A DNA stretch of 64,000 nt, taken from Flavobacterium panici. Lineage in GTDB: Bacteria > Bacteroidota > Bacteroidia > Flavobacteriales > Flavobacteriaceae. The notes below the pieces were generated by a model. The model searched no databases and was not told the DNA's origin. It saw only the letters and a program-made list of their open reading frames with translations. Where the stretch lies: the NCBI RefSeq assembly GCF_903819335.1, contig NZ_CAIJDE010000028.1, positions 42,034 through 106,033 on the forward strand. Direction: 5' to 3'. The position numbers and the translations under genes are program-made. This document shows positions 51,191 to 60,686 of the stretch, piece by piece; position 1 is the stretch's first letter; every line of letters begins with the position of its first letter.

Positions 51191-52594
51191 TTATACGTGT
51201 ATAGCTCTATTTTCAGTAGCTGCCAATGCTGCTTCTTTTACCGCTTCCGCGAAAGTTGGATGCGCGTGGCTCATTCTTGAAATATCCTCAGCAGAAGCTT
51301 TAAATTCCATTGCAGTAACCGCTTCAGCAATTAAATCAGCTGTACGCGCTCCAATCATGTGAACTCCTAAAACCTCATCTGTTTTTTCGTCAGCAAGGAT
51401 TTTTACAAATCCGTCTAAGTCAGCACTTGCTCTTGCACGTCCTAACGCTTTAAAAGGGAAACTTCCAGATTTATAAGCAATTCCTGCAGCTTTCAATTGC
51501 TCTTCAGTTTGTCCAACTGCAGCAACCTCTGGCCAAGTGTAAACTACACCAGGAATTAAGTTATAATCAATGTGTGGTTTTTGACCAGCTAAGATTTCAG
51601 CAACCATTGTTCCTTCTTCTTCCGCTTTGTGTGCCAACATTGCTCCACGAACAACATCACCAATTGCATAAATATTTGGAACATTAGTTTGTAAATGATC
51701 GTTTACTTCTACTTGTCCTCTGTCTGAAATTTTAACTCCGGCTTTGTCAGCGTTTAATCCGTCTGTGTAAGGACGACGACCAACAGAAACTAATGAATAA
51801 TCTCCTTCAAGAGTAATAGTTTCTCCTTTTGCGTTTTCAGCCTGAACAACTACAGCATCGCCGTTTCTTTCAACTGATTTTACTTTGTGAGAAACGTAGA
51901 ATTTCATTCCTTGTTTTTTCAATACTTTAGTTAATTCTTTAGAAAGAGAACCGTCCATTCCAGGAATAATTCTGTCCATGAATTCCACTACAGAAACCTG
52001 AGCACCTAAACGCAAGTAAACTTGTCCAAGCTCGATTCCGATAACTCCTCCTCCAATGATTACTAAATGTTTTGGAACTTCTTTTAATTCTAAAGCTTCA
52101 GTAGAAGTAATGATTCTTTCTTTATCAATTTTGATGAATGGTAAAGAAGATGGTTTTGATCCTGTAGCAATTACAGTATATTTTGCTTCGATAGTTTCTG
52201 ATGTTCCGTCTGCTTTTGCAACTGCAATATGCGTTGCGTCTACAAAAGAACCTAAACCATTGAAAACGGTAATTTTATTTTTTTCCATTAAGTAGTTGAT
52301 ACCACCTACGGTTTGATCTACAACGGCTTGTTTGCGCGCGATCATTTTCTCTAAATTGATTTTTACATCACCAGAAACCTCGATTCCGTGATCTGCGAAA
52401 TGAGCAATTTCAGCATAATGATGAGAAGAAGATAATAATGCTTTTGAAGGAATACAACCTACGTTAAGGCAAGTTCCGCCTAATGAAGTATATTTTTCTA
52501 CAATTGCAGTTTTGAAACCTAATTGTGCGCAACGAATTGCTGATACATATCCGCCAGGACCTGAACCTATAATGACTACGTCAAATGAACTCAT
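51191..52594 (-). CDS. lpdA: Dihydrolipoyl dehydrogenase
   Basis: The 467-residue flavoprotein has an FAD-binding start (VVIIGSGPGGYVSAIRCAQLG), the redox disulfide in GGTCLNVGCIPSKALL, an NAD-binding fold (VIIGGGVIGIELGQVYLRLGAQVSVVE) and the C-terminal catalytic HAHPTFAEAV. It reoxidises the lipoyl groups of 2-oxo acid dehydrogenase complexes and of the glycine cleavage system. It stands alone here, with its own terminator. Confidence 0.95.
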   Translation of the reverse strand: MSSFDVVIIGSGPGGYVSAIRCAQLGFKTAIVEKYTSLGGTCLNVGCIPSKALLSSSHHYAEIAHFADHGIEVSGDVKINLEKMIARKQAVVDQTVGGINYLMEKNKITVFNGLGSFVDATHIAVAKADGTSETIEAKYTVIATGSKPSSLPFIKIDKERIITSTEALELKEVPKHLVIIGGGVIGIELGQVYLRLGAQVSVVEFMDRIIPGMDGSLSKELTKVLKKQGMKFYVSHKVKSVERNGDAVVVQAENAKGETITLEGDYSLVSVGRRPYTDGLNADKAGVKISDRGQVEVNDHLQTNVPNIYAIGDVVRGAMLAHKAEEEGTMVAEILAGQKPHIDYNLIPGVVYTWPEVAAVGQTEEQLKAAGIAYKSGSFPFKALGRARASADLDGFVKILADEKTDEVLGVHMIGARTADLIAEAVTAMEFKASAEDISRMSHAHPTFAEAVKEAALAATENRAIHV

Positions 52595-53006
52595 AGTATT
52601 TGTTTTTATTTTAGCGGTTACAAAATTAAGGAATAAAGTTCTGTTTGAAGTTTAATTTTCAATGTTTTTTGCGTGAAATTTTGGGTTGGGGTTTTCTGCC
52701 ACAAAGGCTCAAAGACACAAAGTTTTTTGTTTTTTTTTAATCTCGCAAAGACGCAGAGTCGCAAAGTTTTTTATGTCTGATATTGAATTAATAGCGTCCA
52801 GCTTTAGCTGGATGATAAATTGTAAAAATTGAAAAGGGCTTTAGCCAAACTGTAGTAGATTTGGCTAAAGCCCTTTTCTATTAAATTTCATCCCTCCAGC
52901 TAAAGCTGGAGGCAATTAAAATAAAAACGTAGAACCTTAGCATCTCAGAACCTCAGCCCCTTTAAAGAAACCTTTGAACCTTTGTCACTCTGAACCTTTG
53001 TGCCTC
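52595..53006. repeat. Repeat-filled intergenic region
   Basis: The 52699-52770 part holds CACAAAGTTTTTTG- and CGCAAAGACGCAGAGTCGCA-type repeats. An element at 52797-52910 has perfect 16-bp ends (TCCAGCTTTAGCTGGA and its complement). Inside it is a perfect 19-bp inverted repeat, 52831-52849 with 52860-52878, that could form a strong hairpin. No coding frame is seen. Confidence 0.75.
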
Positions 53007-53465
53007 TTAAAAAGAAATCACTGTCGAGTTTTTCACTTCACTAATCATAAACATACTCTGCGTACTTCCTATATGTTGCAACGAAGTAAGTTTGGTGACT
53101 AAAAATTCCCTGTAAGCTTCCATATCTTTCACCAAGACTTTCAGAATATAATCGTAATCACCGCTTACGTGATGGCATTCTAAAACTTCGTTGAGCTTGA
53201 TTACTTCGCTTTCGAATTTGGTTAGAAATTCTTTAGTGTGTTGAATTAATTTTAAATGGCAGAAAACCACAAATCCTTTATCAATTTTAGATTTATCGAC
53301 TAAAGCTGCATAGTTTTTAATTATGCCTTCTCTTTCTAATTTTTTGATTCTTTCATAAACCGCAGTTACCGAAAGATTAAGCTTTAAGGATAATTCTTTG
53401 TTTGTTTTTTTACTGTCGGTTTGAAGTAAAACCAAGAGTTTTTTATCGATTTCGTTTAAAGTCAT
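53007..53465 (-). CDS. Lrp/AsnC family transcriptional regulator
   Basis: The 152 residues have an N-terminal helix-turn-helix (TNKELSLKLNLSVTAVYERIKKLEREGIIKNY, about 21-52) and an AsnC-type ligand-binding domain (VLECHHVSGDYDYILKVLVKDM). It is read away from the adjacent PLP-enzyme gene across a 434-bp region. Regulation of that sulfur amino acid gene, and of itself, in response to an amino acid is likely from this layout. Confidence 0.9.
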   Translation of the reverse strand: MTLNEIDKKLLVLLQTDSKKTNKELSLKLNLSVTAVYERIKKLEREGIIKNYAALVDKSKIDKGFVVFCHLKLIQHTKEFLTKFESEVIKLNEVLECHHVSGDYDYILKVLVKDMEAYREFLVTKLTSLQHIGSTQSMFMISEVKNSTVISF

Positions 53466-53899
53466 GTTTGTGTCATTGCGAGGAACGAAGCAATCTCATC
53501 CTCATAGTTACTGAAATGAAAGAAAATCTATTTAATTATGATTTATAAATCAAATTTAGATTAAAAATCATTATAAACGTATTTTAATAGATTTAAAATC
53601 TAATTAACCACTACATACTTGATTAATTTTCTAATTACAATTTACTTTGACTAGAATTTCTTTTGAAAACGAGAGTCCTAGCCCCGATTGAAGTGGAAAG
53701 CCCGGAGGAAAAAAGGCATAAGTTTCTTGTTTTAAAAAAGCGACCAAAGGAAGCTCTTTTTAGAACATTAGAAACTTTGACTTTTTTACGAGGACTTGAA
53801 ACGTAAAGCTGGAATAGCTCTTAAAAAAAATGTTTCAAGTTTCAGGTTGTTGGAACTTGAAACTTGAAACTTTAAACAAAACAAACAAAAACTAACTAT
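53466..53899. other. Divergent control region between lrp and PLP-lyase genes
   Basis: This 434-bp stretch begins with a single TGTCATTGCGAGGAACGAAG repeat end (53472-53491). The middle is AT-rich with probable promoters for both genes. A structured element (53665-53821) lies close to the lyase start. A repeated ACTTGAAAC occurs near 53793 and 53852-53870. Confidence 0.5.
53665..53821 (+). ncRNA. Structured intergenic element, copy 1 (AACGAGA..CTAGCCC type)
   Basis: The first block (53665-53700) contains CTAGCCCCGATTGAAGTGGA and matches, with about eight differences in 38 bases, the minus-strand block starting at 61690. The last block (TAAAGCTGGAATAGCTC, ending 53820) resembles that of copy 2 (ACAGCAGGAAATTGCTC). 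About 100 bases separate the blocks here, against a short hairpin in copy 2. It may be an RNA in the leader of the PLP-lyase gene or a mobile repeat. Confidence 0.45.
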
Positions 53900-55132
53900 A
53901 TGAAAGACTTTAACCCAGCAGACAAAATTCAGGATTTGCAGTACTTTGGTGAATTTGGCGGTGTGAATCCGTCGATTTCTGATTCTTCGACTTATACTTT
54001 TCTTTCGGCGAAAACTATGTTTGATACTTTTGAAGGAAACATGGAAGGCTGTTATTTGTATTCCCGTCATTCATCGCCAAGTAATTTGTATTTGGATCAG
54101 GCTTTGGCAGCGATGGAAGGAACGGAAACAGCAAATGTTTCGGCTTCTGGAATGGGAGCGATTACGCCTACTCTATTACAGCTTTGCGGTGCGGGCGACC
54201 ATATCGTTTCAAGCCGAACTATTTACGGCGGGACTTACGCTTTCCTTAAAAACTTTACTCCACGATTCGGGATTGAAACGAGCTTTGTAGACATTACTAA
54301 ACTTGATATTGTAGAAGCGGCAATTACGTCAAATACAAAAGTTTTGTATTGCGAAACGGTTAGTAATCCGTTATTGGAAGTGGCTGATATTGCTGGTTTA
54401 GCTAAAATTGCTAAAAGACATAATTTAAAATTAGTTGTCGATAATACTTTTTCGCCTTTATCGGTTTCTCCTGCTAAATTGGGTGCTGATATCGTGATTC
54501 ACAGTTTAACAAAATATATTAACGGAAGCAGCGATACGGTTGGCGGCGTGACTTGTGCTTCGAAAGAATTTATTAATGCTTTAAAAAATGTAAACTCTGG
54601 CGCTAGTATGCTTTTGGGACCAACGATGGATAGTTTACGTTCTGCTTCTGTGATGAAAAATCTTCGTACGCTTCATATCAGAATTAAACAGCACAGTCAT
54701 AACGCACATGTTTTGGCTGATAAATTTGAAAAAGATGGTTTAAAAACGGTTTATCCGGGATTAAAAAGTCACCCAAGTCATGAATTGTACAAAACGATGA
54801 TTAATCCAGAATATGGTTTTGGAGGAATGCTGACAATTGATGTTGGTACTTTGGAGAAAGCGAATGAATTAATGGAATTGATGCAAACCAGAAATTTGGG
54901 TTATTTGGCGGTAAGCTTAGGTTTTTACAAAACGTTATTCAGTGCGCCGGGAACCTCAACTTCGAGCGAAATTCCGTTAGAAGAACAACACGAAATGGGA
55001 TTGACAGATGGTTTGATTCGTTTTTCTATTGGTTTGGATAATGATATTGATCGTACTTACGAAATGATGAAACAATGTATGGTTGAGCTTGGAATTTTAG
55101 AATTGTCTAGCCCACGGGTTTTACAGGTTTAA
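53900..55132 (+). CDS. Cys/Met metabolism PLP-dependent enzyme (methionine gamma-lyase-like)
   Basis: The 410-residue protein is a trans-sulfuration family enzyme. The PLP lysine is in HSLTKYINGSSD; CYLYSRHSSPS, SASGMGAI, YCETVSNPLLEVAD and VVDNTFSPL are the family blocks; the C-terminal FGGMLTIDV and LIRFSIGLD complete it. It likely cleaves or builds the side chain of a sulfur amino acid; methionine gamma-lyase is favoured by the Lrp regulator next door, but cystathionine-type activities cannot be excluded. Confidence 0.85.
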   Translation: MKDFNPADKIQDLQYFGEFGGVNPSISDSSTYTFLSAKTMFDTFEGNMEGCYLYSRHSSPSNLYLDQALAAMEGTETANVSASGMGAITPTLLQLCGAGDHIVSSRTIYGGTYAFLKNFTPRFGIETSFVDITKLDIVEAAITSNTKVLYCETVSNPLLEVADIAGLAKIAKRHNLKLVVDNTFSPLSVSPAKLGADIVIHSLTKYINGSSDTVGGVTCASKEFINALKNVNSGASMLLGPTMDSLRSASVMKNLRTLHIRIKQHSHNAHVLADKFEKDGLKTVYPGLKSHPSHELYKTMINPEYGFGGMLTIDVGTLEKANELMELMQTRNLGYLAVSLGFYKTLFSAPGTSTSSEIPLEEQHEMGLTDGLIRFSIGLDNDIDRTYEMMKQCMVELGILELSSPRVLQV

Positions 55133-55141
55133 CAACTCTTG

Positions 55142-55245
55142 TTTGTCATTTCGACGAAGGAGAAATCTCCGCGAGAAGCTCTACAAAGATTGGATTCTCG
55201 TTACGGAGTTACTTGCGTAGATTTCTCCTTCGTCGAAATGACAAA
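55142..55245. repeat. 104-bp element with 27-bp perfect terminal inverted repeats
   Basis: Ends are TTTGTCATTTCGACGAAGGA... (55142-55168) and its exact complement (55219-55245). The total is 104 bp, the same as the element at 62766-62869, whose ends are related. No coding frame is present. This is a MITE-like or REP-like element. Confidence 0.8.
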
Positions 55246-55252
55246 AAACTCA

Positions 55253-55290
55253 AAAAAGCCGTTTTTAAATAATTTTAAAAACGGCTTTTC
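55253..55290. terminator. Bidirectional intrinsic terminator
   Basis: AAAAAGCCGTTTTTAAA and TTTAAAAACGGCTTTTC arms lie between the convergent PLP-lyase and permease genes. Confidence 0.85.
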
Positions 55291-55313
55291 ATTTATAATT
55301 TATAACTCTTAAC

Positions 55314-57245
55314 TTATATCTTCACTATATTAAGTTTACTGTTTTTTCTACTATACGTAAAGTAAATAAACAGTCCAATTAGCAACCAAACTGTAAAGTA
55401 AATCCAGTTCCAAACACTTAATTCGGCCATCATGTAAAGACAGCAGATTAATCCTAAAAGCGGAATTAATGATAAGTTTCTTCTAAAAGCCCAAACGGCT
55501 AATCCAACTAAAACGAATAAGAATATCCACATTGGGATTTTGTGTTTGAATAAACTAAATCCTGATTCATATTTTGCAGAATCTGCAATTGGTAAACCTT
55601 TTACAACCTCAACATATTTTACTTCGTCGTCTTGATATTGTCCTAATAAATGTTCTAAATCTGAAGTTTCTGCAGTTTTATTGTTTACTTCGATGCTTTC
55701 TAAATATTTGAAAACTTTTTCAGATTCTGATTTATCTAAAGAAGTTACGATCGAAGTCGCATCATAAATTTGCGGCTCATTATTAATAAAAGCCATTGTC
55801 GCTTTATTATTGAAAGTAAAAGCGTAATACAATCCCGCAATCATTAAAATCGGTAAAATATATTTGGAATTCACATAAGGCGTTTTGAATTTCCCTCTTG
55901 GAATTTCAGGTTTGTTTTGCAATACTAAAACTCCCGCACAAACCAATACAAAGGCAAATAAAGTTCCGATACTGCATAAATCAGTTACCATTGTCAGGTT
56001 TAAGAATAAAGCTGGAATCGCTACTACAAAACCTGTTACAATTGTAGCAAATGATGGCGTTTTAAATCTTGGGTGAACGGTAGAAAATTTCTTTGGCAAT
56101 AAACCATCACGGCTCATACTCATCCAGATACGTGGCTGTCCCATTTGGAAAACCAATAGAACGCTCGCCATTGCCACTACTGCACTTACGGCAATAATTC
56201 CCGACATCCATTTTAAGTCTAATTTATCGAAAACAAATGCAAGAGGATCTCCAACATTTAATTCGTGATATTTTACCATTCCGGTTAAAACCAAGGCAAT
56301 AGCAATATAAAGAATAGTACAAATGATAATCGCCCACATCATTCCGCGTGGTAAATCACGCTGTGGATTTTTACATTCTTCGGCAGTTGTCGAAATAGCG
56401 TCAAAACCAATATAAGCAAAGAATACTGCAGAAACTCCTTTTAAAACTCCGCCAACTCCATTTGGAGCAAATGGATCCCAGTTTGCTGTATCTACATAAA
56501 ATACTCCAACAGCAATTACTAAAAGAACCACACAAAGTTTAACCACAACCATTAAGTTACTTGCGTTACGAGATTCTTTCATTCCTCTGTAAACCAAAGC
56601 TGTAATTAAAATAATAATGAATAATGCAGGTATATCGGTAACGAAATGGAAAGATCCAATTGTTGGTGCTGTCATCCAAGCCTCTCTTGCCTGTTGTAGA
56701 GCTATACTTAAATTTTCAGGAGATTTTCCGGCACTTATTAAAGCTTCGGCATCTTTAAATCCGTTTGAAGCGGTTAAATAATCCATCTGAATCCATTGTG
56801 GTAAATGAATTCCGCCGCTCTGGAGCAGTCCCGTAAAATAATCACTCCACGATATGGCTACCGTTATATTTCCTACGGCATATTCCATTATCAAAGCCCA
56901 GCCAATAATCCAGGCGATAATTTCTCCAAAAGCTACATAAGAATACGTATAAGCACTTCCTGAAACCGGAACCATCGAAGCAAATTCGGCGTAAGCAAAA
57001 GCAGCAAAACTACAAGCCAAAGCTGTAAATAAGAACAAGAAAATAACAGCTGGTCCGCCGTCTGCACTGGCTTTTCCAATTGTACTAAAAATTCCCGCTC
57101 CAACAATAGCCGCTATTCCAAAAGCAGTTAAATCTTTGGTCGTCAAATGTTTCCCTAGCGCATTATGACCATCTGATTCATTCTGAGCAACTTGCTTCAG
57201 AATATCCTGTACTGTTTTCTTTCGGAATAAACTTGAAAATGCCAT
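55314..57245 (-). CDS. APC family amino acid permease
   Basis: The 643-residue protein has the family's first-helix signature GIAAIVGAGIFSTIGKASADGGPAVIFLF (about 42-70) and twelve or more membrane helices, including YIGFDAISTTAEECKNPQRDLPRG. It is of the cationic amino acid transporter (CAT) branch. A soluble-looking insert (about 520-590, with TSDLEHLLGQYQDDEVKYVEVVKGLPI) lies before the last three helices, an uncommon addition. It exports or imports amino acids; the substrate is not decided. Confidence 0.9.
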   Translation of the reverse strand: MAFSSLFRKKTVQDILKQVAQNESDGHNALGKHLTTKDLTAFGIAAIVGAGIFSTIGKASADGGPAVIFLFLFTALACSFAAFAYAEFASMVPVSGSAYTYSYVAFGEIIAWIIGWALIMEYAVGNITVAISWSDYFTGLLQSGGIHLPQWIQMDYLTASNGFKDAEALISAGKSPENLSIALQQAREAWMTAPTIGSFHFVTDIPALFIIILITALVYRGMKESRNASNLMVVVKLCVVLLVIAVGVFYVDTANWDPFAPNGVGGVLKGVSAVFFAYIGFDAISTTAEECKNPQRDLPRGMMWAIIICTILYIAIALVLTGMVKYHELNVGDPLAFVFDKLDLKWMSGIIAVSAVVAMASVLLVFQMGQPRIWMSMSRDGLLPKKFSTVHPRFKTPSFATIVTGFVVAIPALFLNLTMVTDLCSIGTLFAFVLVCAGVLVLQNKPEIPRGKFKTPYVNSKYILPILMIAGLYYAFTFNNKATMAFINNEPQIYDATSIVTSLDKSESEKVFKYLESIEVNNKTAETSDLEHLLGQYQDDEVKYVEVVKGLPIADSAKYESGFSLFKHKIPMWIFLFVLVGLAVWAFRRNLSLIPLLGLICCLYMMAELSVWNWIYFTVWLLIGLFIYFTYSRKNSKLNIVKI

Positions 57246-57581
57246 ATATGTTTTGTATTATAAATTAATTTAATTCAGTTGTTATGGTTTTATTTTGCAA
57301 ATAATGCAAAAATTATCCTTATTTCAAATATATAAAACGATTTTGTTTTACGTGAATATTTTTTTCGCCGCAAAGGCGCCAAGTCACAAAGTTTTTTTCT
57401 GCCACAGATTAAAGGATTTTCACAGATTAAAAATTTTAAATTAAATCTGCTCAATCCGCCAAATCTGCGTGAAAAAATCTTTTTAATCCTTTTAATCTGT
57501 GGCAAAACTTAAGATAAAACAAAAAATCCGTGTTTATCAACGTTTTCACGAAGTGAATCCGTGTCATCCGTGTGCCATTTC
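57246..57581. repeat. Intergenic region with the GCCACAGATT repeat
   Basis: An element at 57401-57503 begins GCCACAGATTAAAGGATTT and ends AATCCTTTTAATCTGTGGC. It resembles the inner element at 47297-47400. A CGCCGCAAAGGCGCC palindrome-rich stretch precedes it (57366-57380). The rest holds the permease promoter. Confidence 0.7.
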
Positions 57582-60488
57582 TCAACGCAAACAATTCCTC
57601 AAAATACTAACCGGATGCTGTGCTTCACGTTTTGTTCCGTCGTAAATTTGATGGCGGCAGCTGGTTCCTGCAGCGGCTATTTTTACGTTTTCGGCAGTGT
57701 TACGCACTTTTGGAAAAAGCGTGTCCTCTCCCATTTGCATGCTTACTTTATAATGTTCTTTTTCATAACCAAAAGACCCTGCCATTCCGCAGCAGCCTGA
57801 GTTGTAAATAGTAACCGTATTATTTTTAGGAAGATTCAACATCGCAAAAGTCGCTTCAACAGAACTCAATGACTTTTGATGACAGTGCCCGTGAATTTTA
57901 ATTTCTTTGGTTTCTTCAGAGAAAGAATTTGGCGTTATTTTTCCGTCGATAATTTCTTTTTTAAAGAATTCTTCGATTGTAAAGGCATTTTGAGACAAGC
58001 GTTCTGCACTTTCTTTATCCGATGCCAATCGTAAATATTCATCTCTAAAAGTCAAAATTGCCGAAGGTTCAATCCCTATTAACGGTGTGTTACTCGAAAT
58101 CAAATCTTTAAATATATTGACATTGATATCCGTTATCTTTTTCGCTTCTTCCAAAAACCCTTTTGACAAATAAGTTCTTCCGCTTTCTTCGTGATTTACA
58201 ATTAAAACTTCGTAACCTAATTTCGTTAATAATTCAAACGCATCAATTCCGATATTTACGTCGTAATAATTCGTAAATTCATCAACAAACAAATACAATT
58301 GTCCGTTTGGAAAATCTGTGCTTTTAGGTTTATTATTTTCATACCATTTTCTAAAAGTCTTTTTCGCCAAAAGCGGAACTTGTCTTTCGGGCGCAATTCC
58401 CATTGATTTTTTAACAAGCGACTGATTCGAAATAAAATTCGTAATCGACGGAAACAAACTTCCCATTTTATTCAGTTTTGCGTTGTTGGCAAAAATCTTG
58501 CTTCGGGTCGAAAATCCGTTTGCTTTTTGATATTGGTATAAAAATTCCGCTTTTAGAGTTGCAACGTCAACATTACTCGGACATTCACTTGCACAGGCTT
58601 TACAGCTTACACACAACTCAAAAACTTCATATAATTCTTTCTGGTCAAATTTGTTTTCTTTTTCAGAATACGTCAAATATTCCCGTAATGCATTTGCTCT
58701 GGCACGAGTCGTTTCTTTTTCATTTCTGGTCGCACGATAACTCGGACACATCGCTCCTCCTGCCGATGGCATTTTTCTACAATCTCCAGAACCGTTGCAT
58801 TTTTCGGCAGCGCGTAAAATTCCTAAACTGTCTGAGAAATCCTGAAATGTTTTAATATCCGGTTCTACTCTTCCTGAAATTACACGATGGTTTTCGTCCA
58901 TTTTCAAGGCGTTAACAATCTTCCCGATATTTAAAACCGAATTCGGATCAAACGCTAATTTGATTCTTTTCAGCAGTTCGTAATTCTTATCGCCAATCAT
59001 AAACGGAATAAACTCGCCGCGCACGATTCCGTCACCGTGTTCACCGCTTAACGAACCTCTGTATTTTTTTACCAAATGTGCCACTTCGGTCGCAATGGTT
59101 CTGAATAATTTTAAATCAGCTGTTTTCTTCAAATTCAAAACCGGACGCAAATGCAATTCTCCCGCTCCCGCATGTGCATAATAAATCGCTTCCTGACCGT
59201 GACGTAACATCATTGCCGAAAATTCAGCAATATATGCTGGCAAATCACTTAATTCTACGGCTGTATCTTCTATAGAATCGGCAGCTTTATCGTCACCTAC
59301 AATACTTCCTAAAAGTCCGAGTCCGGCTTTTCTAAGTTCGTTTGCTTTATCAATATCGGCTCCGTAAATTTTTACGAGCGCGTAACCAAAATTGTTTTTC
59401 TCTAAATCAGCAATTAAAGCATTTGCTTGATTTTCGGCATCTTCTAAAGTATGTGACGCCACTTCAAAAAGCATAATCGCTTTTGGTTCACCAACCAAAA
59501 AGAATCGGTTTTTAATGTGTTCGCGATTCGTTTTGGTACAATCCAAAATCGTGTCGTCGATCATTTCGCAAGTGTATAAATGATGTTTCATCGCCACAAC
59601 AACAGATTCTAAAGATTCCTGAATCGTATGATAATGTCCAACGACCATAATACTGTGCGCTGGCGGTAAATCGTCAACTTTTAAAGTAATTTCGGTTGTA
59701 AAGGCCAACGTTCCTTCGCTTCCACAAAGTAGCTTTCCTAGATTTATTGTAGGTTCGGTTCCGCCAAATAATTCTGATCTTAACAGAATATCAACTGCGT
59801 AACCTGTATTTCGTCTATGGATTTCCGGTTTCGGAAACTCTTTTATAATTTCTTCCTGAATTGCTTTTACCGAAAGTTCATCGTAAACACTTTTGTAAAT
59901 TTTATTTTCTAAAGAATCGCCTTTGGTTTTCTCGATAAATTCTGCCGAAGTCAATTCGCTAAAAGCCACTTCTGTTCCATCGCTTAAAATCGCTTTTACC
60001 TCAGCAATTTTATCACGCGTAACGCCATAACGAATCGAAGTTGTTCCAGATGAATTATTTCCCACCATTCCGCCAATCATCGCGCGGTTTGAAGTTGATG
60101 TAATTGGTGCGAAAAATACGCCGTGAGGTTTTAAAAATAAATTCAGTTCATCGCGAATAACGCCGGGCTGAACCGTAACTGTTTTTTTCTCGGCATTGTA
60201 ACCTAATATTTTGGTAAAATGTTTCGAAACATCTATTACAAGTCCGTCTCCAACTGCTTGTCCCGCAAGTGAAGTTCCGGCCGTTCTTGGCGTAATCGAA
60301 ATATTATGCTGCGCCGCAAAGCGAATTAACTTGCTGATATCTGTTGTCGATTTAGGCAAAGCCACCGCATTTGGCCGAATCCGATACACTGATGCGTCTG
60401 TCGAATAAAGTGTTTTATGAAGATCATCGTATAAAAGTGTGCCTTCGAGTTCGCCGGCTAATTGCTCTAAATGAGATTGGGTCAACAT
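57582..60488 (-). CDS. FAD-linked oxidase with Fe-S domains (D-lactate dehydrogenase / YdiJ-like)
   Basis: The 968-residue protein fuses a GlcD/DLD-type FAD domain (about 40-460; TPRTAGTSLAGQAVGDG, GGMVGNNSSGTTSIRYG, GEHGDGIVRGEF) to a ferredoxin-like section with CNGSGDCRK and CVSCKACASECPSN (4Fe-4S ligands, about 610-670). CCG-type C-terminal domains follow (HGHCHQKSL, NSGCCGMAGSFGYE). It oxidises a 2-hydroxy acid such as D-lactate or D-2-hydroxyglutarate and feeds electrons to the respiratory chain. The substrate is open. Confidence 0.88.
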   Translation of the reverse strand: MLTQSHLEQLAGELEGTLLYDDLHKTLYSTDASVYRIRPNAVALPKSTTDISKLIRFAAQHNISITPRTAGTSLAGQAVGDGLVIDVSKHFTKILGYNAEKKTVTVQPGVIRDELNLFLKPHGVFFAPITSTSNRAMIGGMVGNNSSGTTSIRYGVTRDKIAEVKAILSDGTEVAFSELTSAEFIEKTKGDSLENKIYKSVYDELSVKAIQEEIIKEFPKPEIHRRNTGYAVDILLRSELFGGTEPTINLGKLLCGSEGTLAFTTEITLKVDDLPPAHSIMVVGHYHTIQESLESVVVAMKHHLYTCEMIDDTILDCTKTNREHIKNRFFLVGEPKAIMLFEVASHTLEDAENQANALIADLEKNNFGYALVKIYGADIDKANELRKAGLGLLGSIVGDDKAADSIEDTAVELSDLPAYIAEFSAMMLRHGQEAIYYAHAGAGELHLRPVLNLKKTADLKLFRTIATEVAHLVKKYRGSLSGEHGDGIVRGEFIPFMIGDKNYELLKRIKLAFDPNSVLNIGKIVNALKMDENHRVISGRVEPDIKTFQDFSDSLGILRAAEKCNGSGDCRKMPSAGGAMCPSYRATRNEKETTRARANALREYLTYSEKENKFDQKELYEVFELCVSCKACASECPSNVDVATLKAEFLYQYQKANGFSTRSKIFANNAKLNKMGSLFPSITNFISNQSLVKKSMGIAPERQVPLLAKKTFRKWYENNKPKSTDFPNGQLYLFVDEFTNYYDVNIGIDAFELLTKLGYEVLIVNHEESGRTYLSKGFLEEAKKITDINVNIFKDLISSNTPLIGIEPSAILTFRDEYLRLASDKESAERLSQNAFTIEEFFKKEIIDGKITPNSFSEETKEIKIHGHCHQKSLSSVEATFAMLNLPKNNTVTIYNSGCCGMAGSFGYEKEHYKVSMQMGEDTLFPKVRNTAENVKIAAAGTSCRHQIYDGTKREAQHPVSILRNCLR

Positions 60489-60686
60489 GTAAATGGTGCT
60501 TTTCTTAAAAAATAATTGCTCAAAAACTGAGACAACAAATATAAAAATATAGCTGCTTAAAATGTATAAAATGCCGATTTATCTTAACAGCCCGTCAACA
60601 TTTTATAAAATTAAAGCCAAATTCTGTAAAGCACCAAAATTGCGAAATGGGTAATTTTAAGATTTTACTTTTTACGCCTTACAATT

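Noticed and set aside
53786..54070. 94-codon minus-strand frame over the start of the PLP-lyase gene
   Set aside because: It overlaps a certain gene and the intergenic element and lacks coding character.
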